DNA of 64,000 nucleotides. It comes from Sympetrum striolatum. Its lineage: Eukaryota; Arthropoda; Insecta; Odonata; Libellulidae. The position numbers and the translations under genes are program-made. The stretch is taken from positions 32,021,849 to 32,085,848 of the forward strand of contig OX388345.1 in the NCBI GenBank assembly GCA_947579665.1, in the 5' to 3' direction. Below the pieces are notes generated by a model. That model had not been told where the DNA came from, searched no databases, and was given only the letters and a program-made list of their open reading frames with translations. Below, one piece after another: positions 1 to 11,300 of this stretch (its first letter is position 1; each line of letters opens with the position of its first letter).

Positions 1-2530
1 AGATATGAGGCTCGTAATTGAAAATATTTTTACACGGTCGTAAATCTCAGCAAATGTTTGGTAATACGCGGTCTAGCAGTGGGTTCTAGAATTTGCCTCC
101 TTCGCTTGGTGCGGCAAACCAAAACGCCCCATCGCAAACGCTAAAGATGTGTGCTATTGCCAACTTCAAAGGCGGAGATCTACATAGACTTTCCAACGCC
201 AAGGCCATGGCTCTATTCCGGCTCATTGCAAGGATTCTTACGCCCGTGACTTTGTAAGGAATCGACTCAAAGGAATCTTCCACTGGGTCGCGCTAGTTAA
301 GACGTTTCAAGTGCAATTACAGCGACTGCAGATACTTACACTACTATGCAGTTTCAAGTTTTCTACAGCATTTTCTACTCCGTTATGTAAGAGAGGATGT
401 GAATAAACCACGGAAGAAATATTGTGGTTAATCCGGATAAAGTGTGACGATTTTGGGATGCAGCTCTGAGAAGGTTTATGGATATCCGATGAAAAAATCC
501 AGGTAGGAAGGCGTCGTTTAGAGAAACTATATCATAACAAAAGAAAAGGAGAAGTAATAGCGCTTTTTCCACATTCACAGTACGAATTTCGGTGAGTAAA
601 TATAGTGAAAAGATACTAAACCTTCTCCTTTTCTTTTTTGGATAACAGATGAGTGATAGGTTGGAAAAGCGATGGTTTATGAGGCTTACTGAGAAGAAAT
701 TGAGAATAGACCAACAAATTATTTATTTAAACTATAGATTACTGTTTAAAACGGGGCGGATAAAACGTACATTTAAGATATTAGACATCGATAATGATAT
801 TCTTCCGCAACGTAAGAGGCATAAATTTACGCGAGACTTAAGCCAATTAAGCTCAGAATGAAGTCAACAAAAATTTAATTCGGAAATCCAATGACTGCAA
901 TCATATTGAACGCAAAAGCGGGGAAAATAAACATACACTTACCCTTTACTAGTAGCCAATGTTTCATTGAAGATGAGTGAAACAAACTTGACCAAATACG
1001 CACGAAGGAATTCGAGATCGAATAAAGAGCACAGATTTCTTTCGTCTACAGAACCCTATTTCATGGATTCCTAAACATTCCAAATTTCCTAATTAATTCC
1101 AGGCCACCGACTACGACGAATAACACAAATTCCGTGACCACCGCGGATTATACCTCCGTACGTTACCAACCGCAAATAACCCTCGTGAATCGAGACAATA
1201 AGGCTCGAAATGCATGAAGAACTCTCGGACAATAAAAATTCCAGCCCATTTCCCCGATTCTGCATAAGGCGAAGCATTACCCAAGTCGCCATTTGCGGGT
1301 TTCCCAAAGAGTCGTATTTCTCACGTTCCCACGCGCGCTAATTATTCCCGATAAAATCTACATCTTCAACAGAATTAATACCGTCCGTCCATTGTGCTGG
1401 GGAAACAAAGGGGTGAATGCAAGACGCGTGATGGCGCTCCATTCCTACATTTTACTTTCCCGAGCGGCGAAGCACGAAGGCAGCGTTAAAAAGGAAAATC
1501 TCCCGGAGTTAATCAACTGCTTTTCCGCTAATTTCGAGATCTGGGCGGTGAGATACTTTCGAAAATACGTGGCAATAGTTGGGGACGTATAAAAAAATGG
1601 CTTATACAGAAAATAATTAAGCTATGGCAAAAATTAAATACATAATATATTTTTCTAAGATTGAAATTCTGGTTGAGAAAGCCAAGAGACTAATGTCTGA
1701 ATTCAAAATGATGTTCTCCTGGACTTAGCGAATTTACTGCAACCTTCCCGCGAAGCATATTTTTGTTGACTTCACACCAAATTAAAGACAATTTGTTATT
1801 CTCTTTATGGTAATATTTCAGATGGTAAATGTTGATAAATTAATTTACTGTGAATCTAAATTTAAACCAAGGTACCCCAAAATATGTACTTTTCAGGAGA
1901 GGCGGTTTTTTTATGGTTAAAATACAACAAATAAAGCTTATGGGGATGGAGATTTCATCATGAGTTACATCTTTACTGCTTTTGAGAAAGGAAGATTTTT
2001 AATTTTCCGAATATTCATTACTTTTTTGTTAATCGGTAGGTTAATTAAAACCTTAAAGTCGATCTATTCCAAGAGGTATTAGGTAAATATAGAAAATGGA
2101 AGTAAAAATAACAAAGACTTTTTCTCCTAAATGCTGCTTTGGGTGCTCAAGTATACAAGGAGAGGATACATAATTAGGAATGATGACGCTACACTCTTTT
2201 AGGATAAGCAACCTTATGAGCTGCTTGATTAGCGATTACTTTCCATCATTGTTTCCTCTAATTTTTACATATTTAGGCCGCAAAATGATTATCACGGAAA
2301 CTGATTTTACGGAGTTAATTCATTATTACCAAATTAACCATGCTATCCATCAATAAAAATCTTAATATGAAAAATAATTAATGAAAAATAAGGGAAAAGC
2401 TTGCGGATTTTTCAATTAATAGTGGACACACGAAAAATTAATTTGGCGGCACTTAAAAAGTATTTTGCGCTACCACTCTGACAAAACGGCTTAGAGGGAA
2501 CCCTGCGCGCCAACCAGTAGAATAACTGCA
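1..2530. other. Intergenic stretch, no gene recognised
   Basis: Mixed AT-rich sequence with GC-richer patches near 80-290 and 1090-1590. Open frames here are short (under 100 codons), lie on both strands in overlapping positions, and show no recognisable domain. I see no RNA gene, transposon end or tandem array in this stretch. A short direct duplication of a GAAAAATAA-type string lies near 2366-2395. Confidence 0.5.
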
Positions 2531-2631
2531 ATTCGATAGAGAGAAAAACTATACACTAAAAAATCTGATGTGGCCAACACATGACTTTCTCCGTATTTAT
2601 TGAAAACATAAGCCTATGCCGGTAATATATA

Positions 2632-3700
2632 AATAACTCTAAGACAATGAGTGTTACAGGAAAATGTTTCATACAAGCTTTGTAGTAAAAAACATTATCT
2701 TCAACTTTGGTACATAATTGTTTATACCAAAATTGCATTCTGATAGATATATGTATGAAAATCTTCCTTTTCTGGGTAAACAACAACTTCCGGTTAACCA
2801 TTATTGAAGAATAACTCCTAAACAATCAGTGTTACGAAAAAATGTTTCATACAAAAGTTGTACCAAAGTACATTATCTATAACTTTTGTAAATAATTTTA
2901 TATACCTACATTGCATTTTGACAGAGATATGTATGAAAAACTTCCATTTCTGGATTAACAACAACTTCCGGTTAACCATTATTGGGGAATAACTCCTAAA
3001 CAATCAGTGTTACGATAAAATGTTTTATACAAAAGTTGTAGTAAAATACATAATTTACAATTTTGGTGTGTAAATGTATATACCTATATTGCATTCTGAC
3101 AGAGATATGTATGAAAAACTTCCTTTTCTGGGTAAACAACTTCCGGTTAACCATTATTGAAGAATAACTCCTAACCAATCAGTGTTACAAAAAAATGTTT
3201 CATACAAAAGTTGTAGTAAAAACCATTATCTACAACTTTGGTACATAATTGTATATACCTACATTGCATTTTGACAGAGATATGTATGAAAAACTTCCAT
3301 TTCTGGATTAACAACAACTTCCAGTTAACCATTATTGGGGAATAACTCCTAAACGATCAGTGTTACGAAAAAATGTTTTATACAAAAGTTGTAGTAAAAT
3401 ACATAATCTACAATTTTTGTGTGTAAATTTATATACCTATATTGCATTCTGACAGAGATATGTATGAAAAACTTCCTTTTCTGGGTAAACAACAACTTCC
3501 GGATAACCATTATTGAAGAATAACTCCTAAACAATCAGTGTTACGAAAAAAATTTTAATACAAAAGTTGTAGTAAAGTACATTATCTATAAATTTTGTAT
3601 GTAATTGTATATACCTATATTGCATTCTTACAGAGATATTTAAGAAACAAAAATTTGTTCCGGATAAACCGTAACTTCCGGTTTGAGGATATTCTCCAAA
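2632..3700. repeat. 178-bp minisatellite, about six units with alternating subtypes
   Basis: Units begin with the string AATAACTC at 2632, 2810, 2988, 3163, 3341 and 3519, giving spacings of 178, 178, 175, 178 and 178 bases; the short unit lacks three bases (AAC). Units alternate between an A type (ends GGGTAAAC...TTGAAG, carries ACCTATATTGCATTCTG in units 3 and 5) and a B type (ends GGATTAAC...TTGGGG, carries ACCTACATTGCATTTTG in units 2 and 4). The array therefore has a dimeric higher-order period of about 356 bases. The sixth unit is degenerate at its right end. Each unit holds an open frame of about 60 codons on the minus strand, but 178 is not a multiple of three, so the frame shifts at each unit boundary and these frames are not a protein. 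Confidence 0.9.
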
Positions 3701-3802
3701 AACTAATCAACTCTTGGCATTGTTAGGAAAATCCTAAATATGAAATTTGAAAATGATCGGATAATTACTTTTTAAGATAGAGCGCACACAAACTTTTTAA
3801 CC

Positions 3803-3825
3803 ACAGACAGACAGACAGACAGACA
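3803..3825. repeat. (CAGA)n microsatellite
   Basis: About five and a half perfect ACAG units lie between the minisatellite and the terminal hairpin. The single-copy sequence to the right (about 3826-3910) joins it to the hairpin, supporting one composite element. Confidence 0.9.
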
Positions 3826-3916
3826 TGTTCGGGAAAATAGCTTAAACATGCTCTATGGGCCTCAAAACATCTATTTCCGTCAAAATCTAGAGATCGAATT
3901 TTTTTGCGAATACAAT

Positions 3917-3947
3917 ACTTTCTCTATACTACGTATAGGGAGAAAGT
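3917..3947. repeat. Terminal hairpin of the minisatellite element
   Basis: ACTTTCTCTATAC (3917-3929) pairs with GTATAGGGAGAAAGT (3933-3947) through a three-base loop, with two extra G residues bulged on the right arm. The outer arm also matches the left-end motif at 2584-2596. A palindrome near the 3' end is typical of Helitron-like elements. Confidence 0.75.
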
Positions 3948-4258
3948 AAAAAATACATGACATACAATTCCTTTTATTCCTCATGATATTGAAAACAAAG
4001 TATGTTTGTGGAAAATAAATTAAAACAGCCACTTGATTGAATGATTGTTGCCGTAGTTTATAAGAGTAAAAGGGTTAGGAGAAAAGTCAAGGAACGGGAT
4101 GTAAAAATTCGCTTTAAAATACAATGACCCCAAGCAGTCCAAGAATTAATTCCCAACGAGGAACTCGCGAATATAACTGAATAATCAATTAAATCACGCC
4201 ATCTGATGAGATGATTAAGATATCACAAGCTAATAAGGAACCAGAATTAGTCCCTTTG

Positions 4259-4310
4259 TTAGAATGGAAAGGCACTCCACATTGGGAGCCTGGGTTCGAA
4301 CCCAGCTGTT
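4259..4310 (+). mobile_element. tRNA-Gly-like SINE fragment, copy 1
   Basis: A TTAGAAT segment at 4259-4265 is followed about 27 bases later by CCTGGGTTCGAACCCAG, which contains a near-perfect RNA polymerase III B box (GGTTCGAACCC, 4293-4303). Spacing and wording resemble the D-loop-to-TPsiC part of tRNA-Gly (GTAGAATT ... GGTTCGATTCC). No intact acceptor stem or complete cloverleaf can be drawn, so it is not a functional tRNA gene. The GGGA..CCTGGGTTCGA string is shared with the fragments at 14175 and 40490, which marks it as one dispersed family. Confidence 0.5.
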
Positions 4311-4329
4311 CGCCGCGTCGGCGCCTCAC

Positions 4330-7300
4330 ACACTAGAGGCGAGAGTAATCGGCAGGGGGTCCAAATTCGTAATTAGAGAAAATAATGCAGTCTCCGGGCG
4401 TCATCTCTTCAGGACACAATTACGATAGGGGCGAGAAGAGGGTAATTGCACCATCATTCGCGTTAATTATAATAGTGGATTACCTTTGACAATGTAATTC
4501 ATTTATTTTCCGGGTGCTCGAGGAACAATAGGAGAGAATGGCGGGGCGATAGAGTGTTGTATGCATGCCAGCCATTGAGTTTCTTCGAGATTAATTAAAT
4601 CATGCAATGAAAGGAACGAATCGATTGTTCCGGTCGACCAATAAAAAGACCGCATATTTCAGGCCGATCGCTCTTGAGGCTTTGAGGAGATAACACGTAA
4701 CAAAGAGAAACTAATTATGAAACAATTCAATACCCCAACAAACGGAAAGATAGCGTAAGAAACTTTTCTTAATTCTCAACTTTCAAGAGATTATCTCTGC
4801 GATGGTTATCTCGATAGCAAGAAATAACTCTTAATCTCACTGGACAAACTGAAACCTGTACTTTCTACGACAATTAAGTAACTGTAAATCAACTTTCGAT
4901 CTAAAATTCTTTAAAGAAAAGTCTCTCCTGCCACGATAATTTAAAGACAACAATTTCACAAAAGCAAAAAATGTTTTCTTTCTTCCCACACGTCGCATTT
5001 GGGCATTGAAGTTTCTCCACAGAGGGGAGTCCACATTCATGCATGGAAGACAGCGTAGGACCATTTTTTCATCTGGCTAGCATACCACCTATTTACACGG
5101 ACAATTAGTAATTTACTAAAAGTAAATTATTAATGGTAATTACTAATGGCGTTCAACACACAGTAATTTACTAATGGAAATATACTTAAGTTTAAGTTTG
5201 TGCCTTAATTAAAACATCGAGATACATACAATTCAAAGAAAGATACTGAATAGAAGTATATTATCGAAAGCAACAGGAGAAATATTTAAAAAGAAAAATC
5301 ACCTCGGTATCTTCGGATACATTAGAGGAATATGATTTCCTTTCAAAATTTAAAATCTGCTGATGTACTTTAGACCAAAGTTGTTTTCTAGTAATTTAAA
5401 TTACCTAAGTTTTGTGTTTAAGAAAATTCATGGAAATGGATAAACGTTAATAGTTTGGCCGGTTCCTGGCCGGACAGTGCAGAATCACTGCGGAATTCGA
5501 GATACTTTAACATTACAAGTTAATGAGAAATATCATTCGCCATCGATGTGGCGATTCGAGGGAAGTGAACGGTTTAATTTCCCAAAATTCACACGGAACG
5601 GAAAAATTAAAAACCTCATAAATCGCAATTCGATGGGTATCTGAAAATGCATTAACCTCACCGAAAAAGTTTAAAATCCGGGTTAATTAGCCCCTGAAAA
5701 GTTTCTCGCGGAAAAAGAAACCCCCGACACTCCCTTTTATCGATCCTATTGCAGCGAAGTTCACTTACCGATAAATGGGGCAAATCGGTTCCCTATTCAT
5801 TCTTTCGCCGATGCAAAAATGAGCGCGCACCGCAAACGGGATGCGATCGCGGTTCTTTCCTTTTCAAAGAGACGCTGCTACTCTGTTAGTTTCCATTGCA
5901 AACATTGATTTCTCCCGAGCATCATCCGTATCCCTCTCCCAAGCCCTTTTCTTCAACCCTTCCCATAAGGGATGAAAAATAAAATACTCTCTTACGCGAG
6001 GTCATAGACTTCTTATACGAATCGCTTATTTTTTCCCTCCGAAACAAAATCGATCGAGGCAGGCTTTAGTAAGTGGAAATCCATATCAAAGGATTTTAAG
6101 AATAAAATCACAAGCACTCCTTTCCTAATATATATTTGAATAGCATTATCTGGAATATTGGATGGATCATAGGGATAAACCACACTTGAAGAAAATCCGG
6201 AAATTGCATTGTTTACGGTGGCATATTTCATACAAGCTAAGCGAACTTTTCGCATTGATATCTGATGATTCGTCTTCCAGAGTGATTTTGGATCCAGTTA
6301 GTAAAACAGTGAAGCAGTTAGTGAAGTTAGGTTAAGAATTTTGGGTTGGTTGAGCCATTCCCCCCAAAATCGTGGGGGAAGATACTCAACCATCTTTCCA
6401 CAGTTCATAGCAATATGATTGTCCCACCAAACCAACTAGACAACCACGAAGTACTGCATTAATATCCGAATCTCACCTAAATTATACAGTAGTGTTTCAG
6501 TTTCTAATCCACTAAAAGTAGAGTAAAAGTTCGACCAATAAAACATACGGAGCAAAAAATCGAGATACACACGGTAATAATCTCTTCTAAAAAGTATACG
6601 TCGCTTAGAGCAATCGAACGCGTTTCAGCTGGACAAACAGCACCCTAACAATGTTTTATCACTGAAAATTATTGATCTCAAACCTCAATAATGCGAATTG
6701 AACCGATTTGAGCGTCTTCCCCCGGCTCACTCTACATACGTGGAAAACAGTACTTGTAATTTTATTCTCACAACCCCTCCCTCCGAAGGACACGGACGAG
6801 TGAGCGTGACTCCTTACAACCCTTTTGATTTGTTTGGACGCGCGTCATAATAAGAGGCCTCGAAATGAAGATCTGCGGGAAAGTGTTCGGGAGGAGATGC
6901 GGGAGGAAGAATGCGTTCCGCTCCGTGCGAAGGCTTCGAAAGGGAAAATGTAGGATGTACGATGCGATTTTTATCGATTGGGCGAGCCATTCGAAGCGGA
7001 AAATGTTCCGGTGTGTGGTGACGCTTCGATAACTAAGAAGCTAGGGCAGGGAAATTTGGTCGGATGGGAGAAAAGCTATTTCTAGCGATTAATCTCATGG
7101 AAAAGGCGATATTTCCGCATGTATCGATTAAAAAACTCACATAAACTTGCAGGTGAGAAAATGCGGTGACCACAACTAGTTTATGTACAGAACTAAACGG
7201 TCCTTGAAAGTAACTCTACGTCAAACGACATACTGCACAAGTAAAGGGAGTAAGCTAATGACAGCTATGCAGCGGGCGAATTCTGGTTTGCATGAGCTCA

Positions 7301-7740
7301 ATTCCTGAAATACATGCAAATGGCATTGTCCCGAGTTAATCTTTTGTGTATGCACTCATTAACCAACCACATCTGAAATTACTTCCACTCTTTACTGCGC
7401 TTCGTAGCGCCATGAGCTCTTGCTGGACCGCAAACTGCATTTGAATAATGCACTATTTCCACATTGTTACGTCCTATTTTAGCTCTTCTCTGAGTCTTGC
7501 GCGTTGGGAACAGCATGGAGACCGCAGAAAAAATTCACTTAGAGTTGTAAATTTGTACCATTTATTTTACCATACACAGCGATTTTCATGGCTATGTTCC
7601 GTTAGTTCATGTTCGAACTACTCCATTCCTCATCTAGCCTAGTAAACCAAATACCCCCTAAAATCTCTTGGTAGCTAATTCTAGAGAGGGTGAGGTATGA
7701 ACTGTCTATCGGGCTGAATGTTTCACAGATATCAGAAGTG
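4330..7740. other. Intergenic stretch with small hairpins
   Basis: No gene recognised. Near 5110-5133 a small hairpin (TAATTTACT/AGTAAATTA) sits in a run of repeated TAATTTACTAA-type strings. A stronger hairpin is annotated at 6348-6391. GC-richer patches around 5640-5900 and 6780-7030 contain only short frames with no recognisable protein. Confidence 0.45.
6348..6391. repeat. Imperfect hairpin, 44 bases
   Basis: GGTTGAG at the left end is complementary to CTCAACC at the right end, and an inner TTCCCCC pairs with GGGGGAA across a short AAAATCGT-type loop. Two or three unpaired bases lie between the paired blocks. It could be a relic foldback or a transcript hairpin; no promoter or precursor context supports a small RNA gene. 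Confidence 0.5.
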
Positions 7741-7757
7741 CCCGCTCCTCTCTAGAG

Positions 7758-8029
7758 CGGTGTTTCCCAACTTGGATCCCACGCCCCACAGGGGGGCAAC
7801 TTCAAAGCTAAAGAGGGCAACGGAAAATGTCTTGCATTTTTGGAAAATTTTACGTTTTCTTCGCAAATTTATCCCTAAAACAGAAAGCCAATGCCCTAAA
7901 CAAGATTTCATATAGAATTCATTCATTGAGTAATTGATTTTTTTAAATATTAAGCATATGTTACATGAGGAAAATTAGAATTTAAAAAAGTTTAGGAAAG
8001 TATAACGAAAAAGATGTTGGGAAACACTG
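7758..8029. mobile_element. Non-autonomous hAT element 1, 272 bp
   Basis: The left end CGGTGTTTCCCAAC matches the inverted right end (CAGTGTTTCCCAAC read from 8029 leftward) at 13 of 14 positions. Flanking eight-base duplications are CTCTAGAG (7750-7757) and CTTTAGAG (8030-8037), seven of eight identical. CAG-type ends reading into TTTCCCAA together with 8-bp duplications are characteristic of the hAT superfamily. The subterminal CCCCACAGGGGGGC block near the left end is also common in hAT ends. The body is AT-rich with no transposase frame. Mutations in the left end and in the duplication suggest an old insertion. Confidence 0.85.
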
Positions 8030-8052
8030 CTTTAGAGTGCAATTCGTTGAAC

Positions 8053-8304
8053 CATGGTTTTCCAAACTGGAAGATGTATTGGGATTTTTAAATACTAAAT
8101 GATGATAAAAGGCTAAATTCTGACTAACCTAGTCATCAGTTATGACTCAAAATTCAAATAAAAACCGCACGAAACAGGTATTTTTAAATCTTTTTCTAAG
8201 GTTTATTGAAATGTGTTACATACTCTCAAAAATACTGGAGGTCCACCGTCAAAATTCAAAGACCCTCTAAGTACTCCTTCAGAGAAAAATTTTGGGAAAC
8301 CCTG
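8053..8304. mobile_element. Non-autonomous hAT element 2, 252 bp
   Basis: The left end CATGGTTTTCCAAA and the inverted right end CAGGGTTTCCCAAA match at 11 of 14 positions. Flanking eight-base duplications are CGTTGAAC (8045-8052) and CGTTGAAA (8305-8312), seven of eight identical. It lies only 15 bases beyond the right duplication's start of element 1 (8030 to 8045) and has a different body, so it is a separate insertion of another hAT subfamily. No transposase coding sequence is present. Confidence 0.8.
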
Positions 8305-8319
8305 CGTTGAAAAATAGAC

Positions 8320-11300
8320 TGCCGGCGGATCGCGAATTACGCACTTAAAAGTCGGCTCGTTATTATGACACGAGCGTACGCACCGCTTCCAGATATAGAG
8401 GCCTTCATCCGAGTATGAGTCGGCGACGAACAGCAATGTGGTACGAGGATTCTTCGCGGATCCGCGTGAGTCAAGCCACTCGGACGAGAAAGAGAGAACA
8501 AGGATATTAAGAGGTAGCGGTGGAAGCTTCCTAATCGATAGATAAAAATCGCGCGGAAGCGTTATGGGACAAACAAGGTGCGGGACGCGTATGCTAAAAG
8601 CGTTATAAATTGTATGAGAAGTGCCGGAGGCGGTCGATCGAAGAGGAAGGCCTCCCGAAGGACGATCGGGAGATAAGGGAGAGATGGATTGACTGGTCGG
8701 GAAAGCGAATTTGAAGGGAAAAATAGATCATAAATGGTAATTGGAATTCATTAAGTCGCCAAAAGGATGCGGGAGAGAAAGACGTCGAGAACGAGCCAAG
8801 TTGGAGCGCCGACTGGGTTGACGCGTAACATTTCCTGTTTTCGTCTGAATAGCGAGAGTTGCGTCGAAATGGCACTTGTCAATGTTGGTTCGAGGGAAAT
8901 GTTTACTTTGTCTTCCCGAGTTATGAAATTCGATCCTCAAGGATGGAGATTGAGAGAGATCGGCGGTGTCGTGTCGGAAATCCAAATACGCTAAAATGAT
9001 TTTGTTGACCTCTTCACTTGAGAGGGAAATTCAAATGTTCCTGAGATAATATCTGAGATCCTGATCGATTCAAGGGGATCGAATTCATTCAAGTAACCGA
9101 ATAATTATGCAAACCGATGCAATCTTGAGCTACGAATCGCGAATAGGCTGTGAAATCAGGTAGAAACGAGGAGACCTTAGATGAAACATTGTGTAGAAGA
9201 AGTGAAAGTTATTGTTAATAGGTAATCCATCCATTACACTCTAAATTGCTAACAAGGCAGAGCTTTTATTTCCACTTCTTGGCTACTTAAGCCTGGCAAT
9301 ATCTTTAAGACATAGATAGAGATAACAGGATTTCAGTCATCCTTAGTAAAAGTAGTCGAAGGAGTCAAAATTCCACAAATAATCGAAACCTCAATACTAC
9401 TTAAGACATTTTAGTAATATCAAACAGTAAGGTGAGGAGAAATATAAATCAAAGAAAGTTGTTTACACGATCAGCTTCGTCATTCACAATGGATTGCATT
9501 GCATATTTATTGCAATAGCCTATTGCATGAGGCTATCAGAGCAATGAGAATGAGCATTATTATATAATAAATAAATATATTACTATATTATAAATAAATA
9601 TATTTATATAAATAAATAAAAAGTAAAGAAAATTCTTGACGACAAATAAAAACTTTTATGACGTTCGATCCTTATTTTATTTTGGTTCCATCCTTGTCAG
9701 GTCACGGTAAAAATGTTCTAAACTCAGATTATTCATCAAATAACAATATTTCCCTTAAGTTGCACTCTTTCCTGTGTTATGTTAAAACTTCATTCCATCA
9801 TTTGTAATATTTCCCATATTGTTGACCTATTTTGGCAGATTCCTCCATACTTCCTGCATACTCCGCAGATATCTAAATCTAAATAGAATTCCCGTGGCGT
9901 TCTTAATACGAATCTTAATAGAATCCTAAACGAAGTTTTGCAAGCCAATCCACGTGGAAGACAACGCGTTATTTACGACGCATCAAGTTACATTTCACAA
10001 TCAAATCAATTAGCTGCGACGATGATAAAGTCCACATTCCCAGTTCTTCAGCACCCCTGAAACCTACGCTCCAACACCCACACTTCGACACGAGTACTTC
10101 TTTTGGACCATTAATTTTTTTAGAGCAATGTTCATACTTCCGCATCCTCTCACATTCAATGCAAAACAAAATGAATCCCGCATTCTGTCCTTAATGCGGT
10201 AGCCCGCTAATAGCTGCGTCGTTACAACCTCTCTACTTGATGGTGACAAGGTCGAGGCAGGGGATAAAACCGTGGGCATGGCGTTCCCCGTCATTCCATT
10301 TATGCTCTCCGACTCCATATGCGCCTCCCGCGAGCGGCCGTCGCATAAAAACATTCGCTGCAACATTAATGAGACGCGCCGAATGCTCCAGACCGCGCAC
10401 GAGCTAGACGATTTAATCAAAGGCTTAGACCAAAACAGGAAAGTAAATAATTCTGCGGGAAACCTTGACCGCCTTCCCGTCGGTTTCCAGCACCGCCGTC
10501 CCCGGTTCTGAAAGCCAACCGACAAAGCGCGAAAGTTGACTTTCCCGCAAAAATCGCGAGGGAACGCCGCCTTGGGAAAATACGAGGTTCGGCGTGCCGT
10601 GGCACAAAGCAGTCACGACTTGTGCACACTCGGATGACGGAGGAATATTCACGAGGAGGCTGCACGGGGGAAAATTCCGAACTGCGCACCGGATAGGATG
10701 TTTATCGCGAGAGCTATCTTCAAACGATAAGAAAGTCGTTAATGACTGATGGAGAAGTGAGCTGGAACGTAAACGAAAAGCCGGGGGTGGAGATGTATTG
10801 TCGCCGACGACATCCACGAGATTTTTCGCGAAAAATTCCATGCTCTTGTCAAAGCTGCAATATTCTATAGATAGAATAAGATAACTCCGCAGAAAATACG
10901 TTTTTCATAAAACTTCCTTTCCCTAATACGGACAACTTGAATTCTGCATACGTTTTGACAATAAAAGTAAGGATCCGATAACAGGAAATGTAAGTTCGGT
11001 ATGCGAAGGAATTACATCGTTAAAGGCAATTTATAAATATGAGAATATGTAATTGAACAACATAAGATATATAAAAACACATTGAATTCTTAAGATGTGA
11101 ATTCAATTGATTCAAATACGACTTTGAGGTAGTAATCCGTTACGTAAATAATGAAATAATACTATTTTTCATCCGTACTATGATATATTTGAATAATGCC
11201 ACGGGTAGCAGTACGCTATTTACCATAAAATTTATTAAATTTCATTGATCACAGATATAACCATATCATTCGCCAATCTCTTCACCTCAACTTCAAAATA

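Larger units (their letters stand above)
2584..3947. mobile_element. Candidate Helentron-associated (HINE/DINE-like) non-autonomous element
   Basis: What is seen: ACTTTCTCCGTAT at 2584-2596 recurs inverted, with one mismatch, at 3935-3947 (ATAGGGAGAAAGT), so the two ends carry a short subterminal inverted repeat. Between them lie the 178-bp minisatellite (2632-about 3700), a CAGA microsatellite (3803-3825) and a hairpin at the right end (3917-3947). This order of inverted subterminal repeat, minisatellite, microsatellite and terminal hairpin is the known layout of Helentron-associated non-autonomous elements. No Rep or helicase coding sequence is present, so mobility would depend on an autonomous partner. 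Exact borders are uncertain because these elements insert without a target duplication; the left border could be up to about 40 bases further out. An unrelated satellite with a chance hairpin is the alternative. Confidence 0.4.

Noticed and set aside
2556..3534. Series of similar 60-90-codon minus-strand frames (FIHIS.RMQ-type peptides) that look like a repeated protein domain
   Set aside because: They are the same 178-bp DNA unit read repeatedly. The unit length is not divisible by three, so the frames do not join, and each is closed at its unit border.
4285..4310. Functional tRNA gene around the GGTTCGAACCC B box
   Set aside because: Acceptor, D and anticodon stems cannot be formed; the string is shared with two other degenerate copies and fits a SINE relic.
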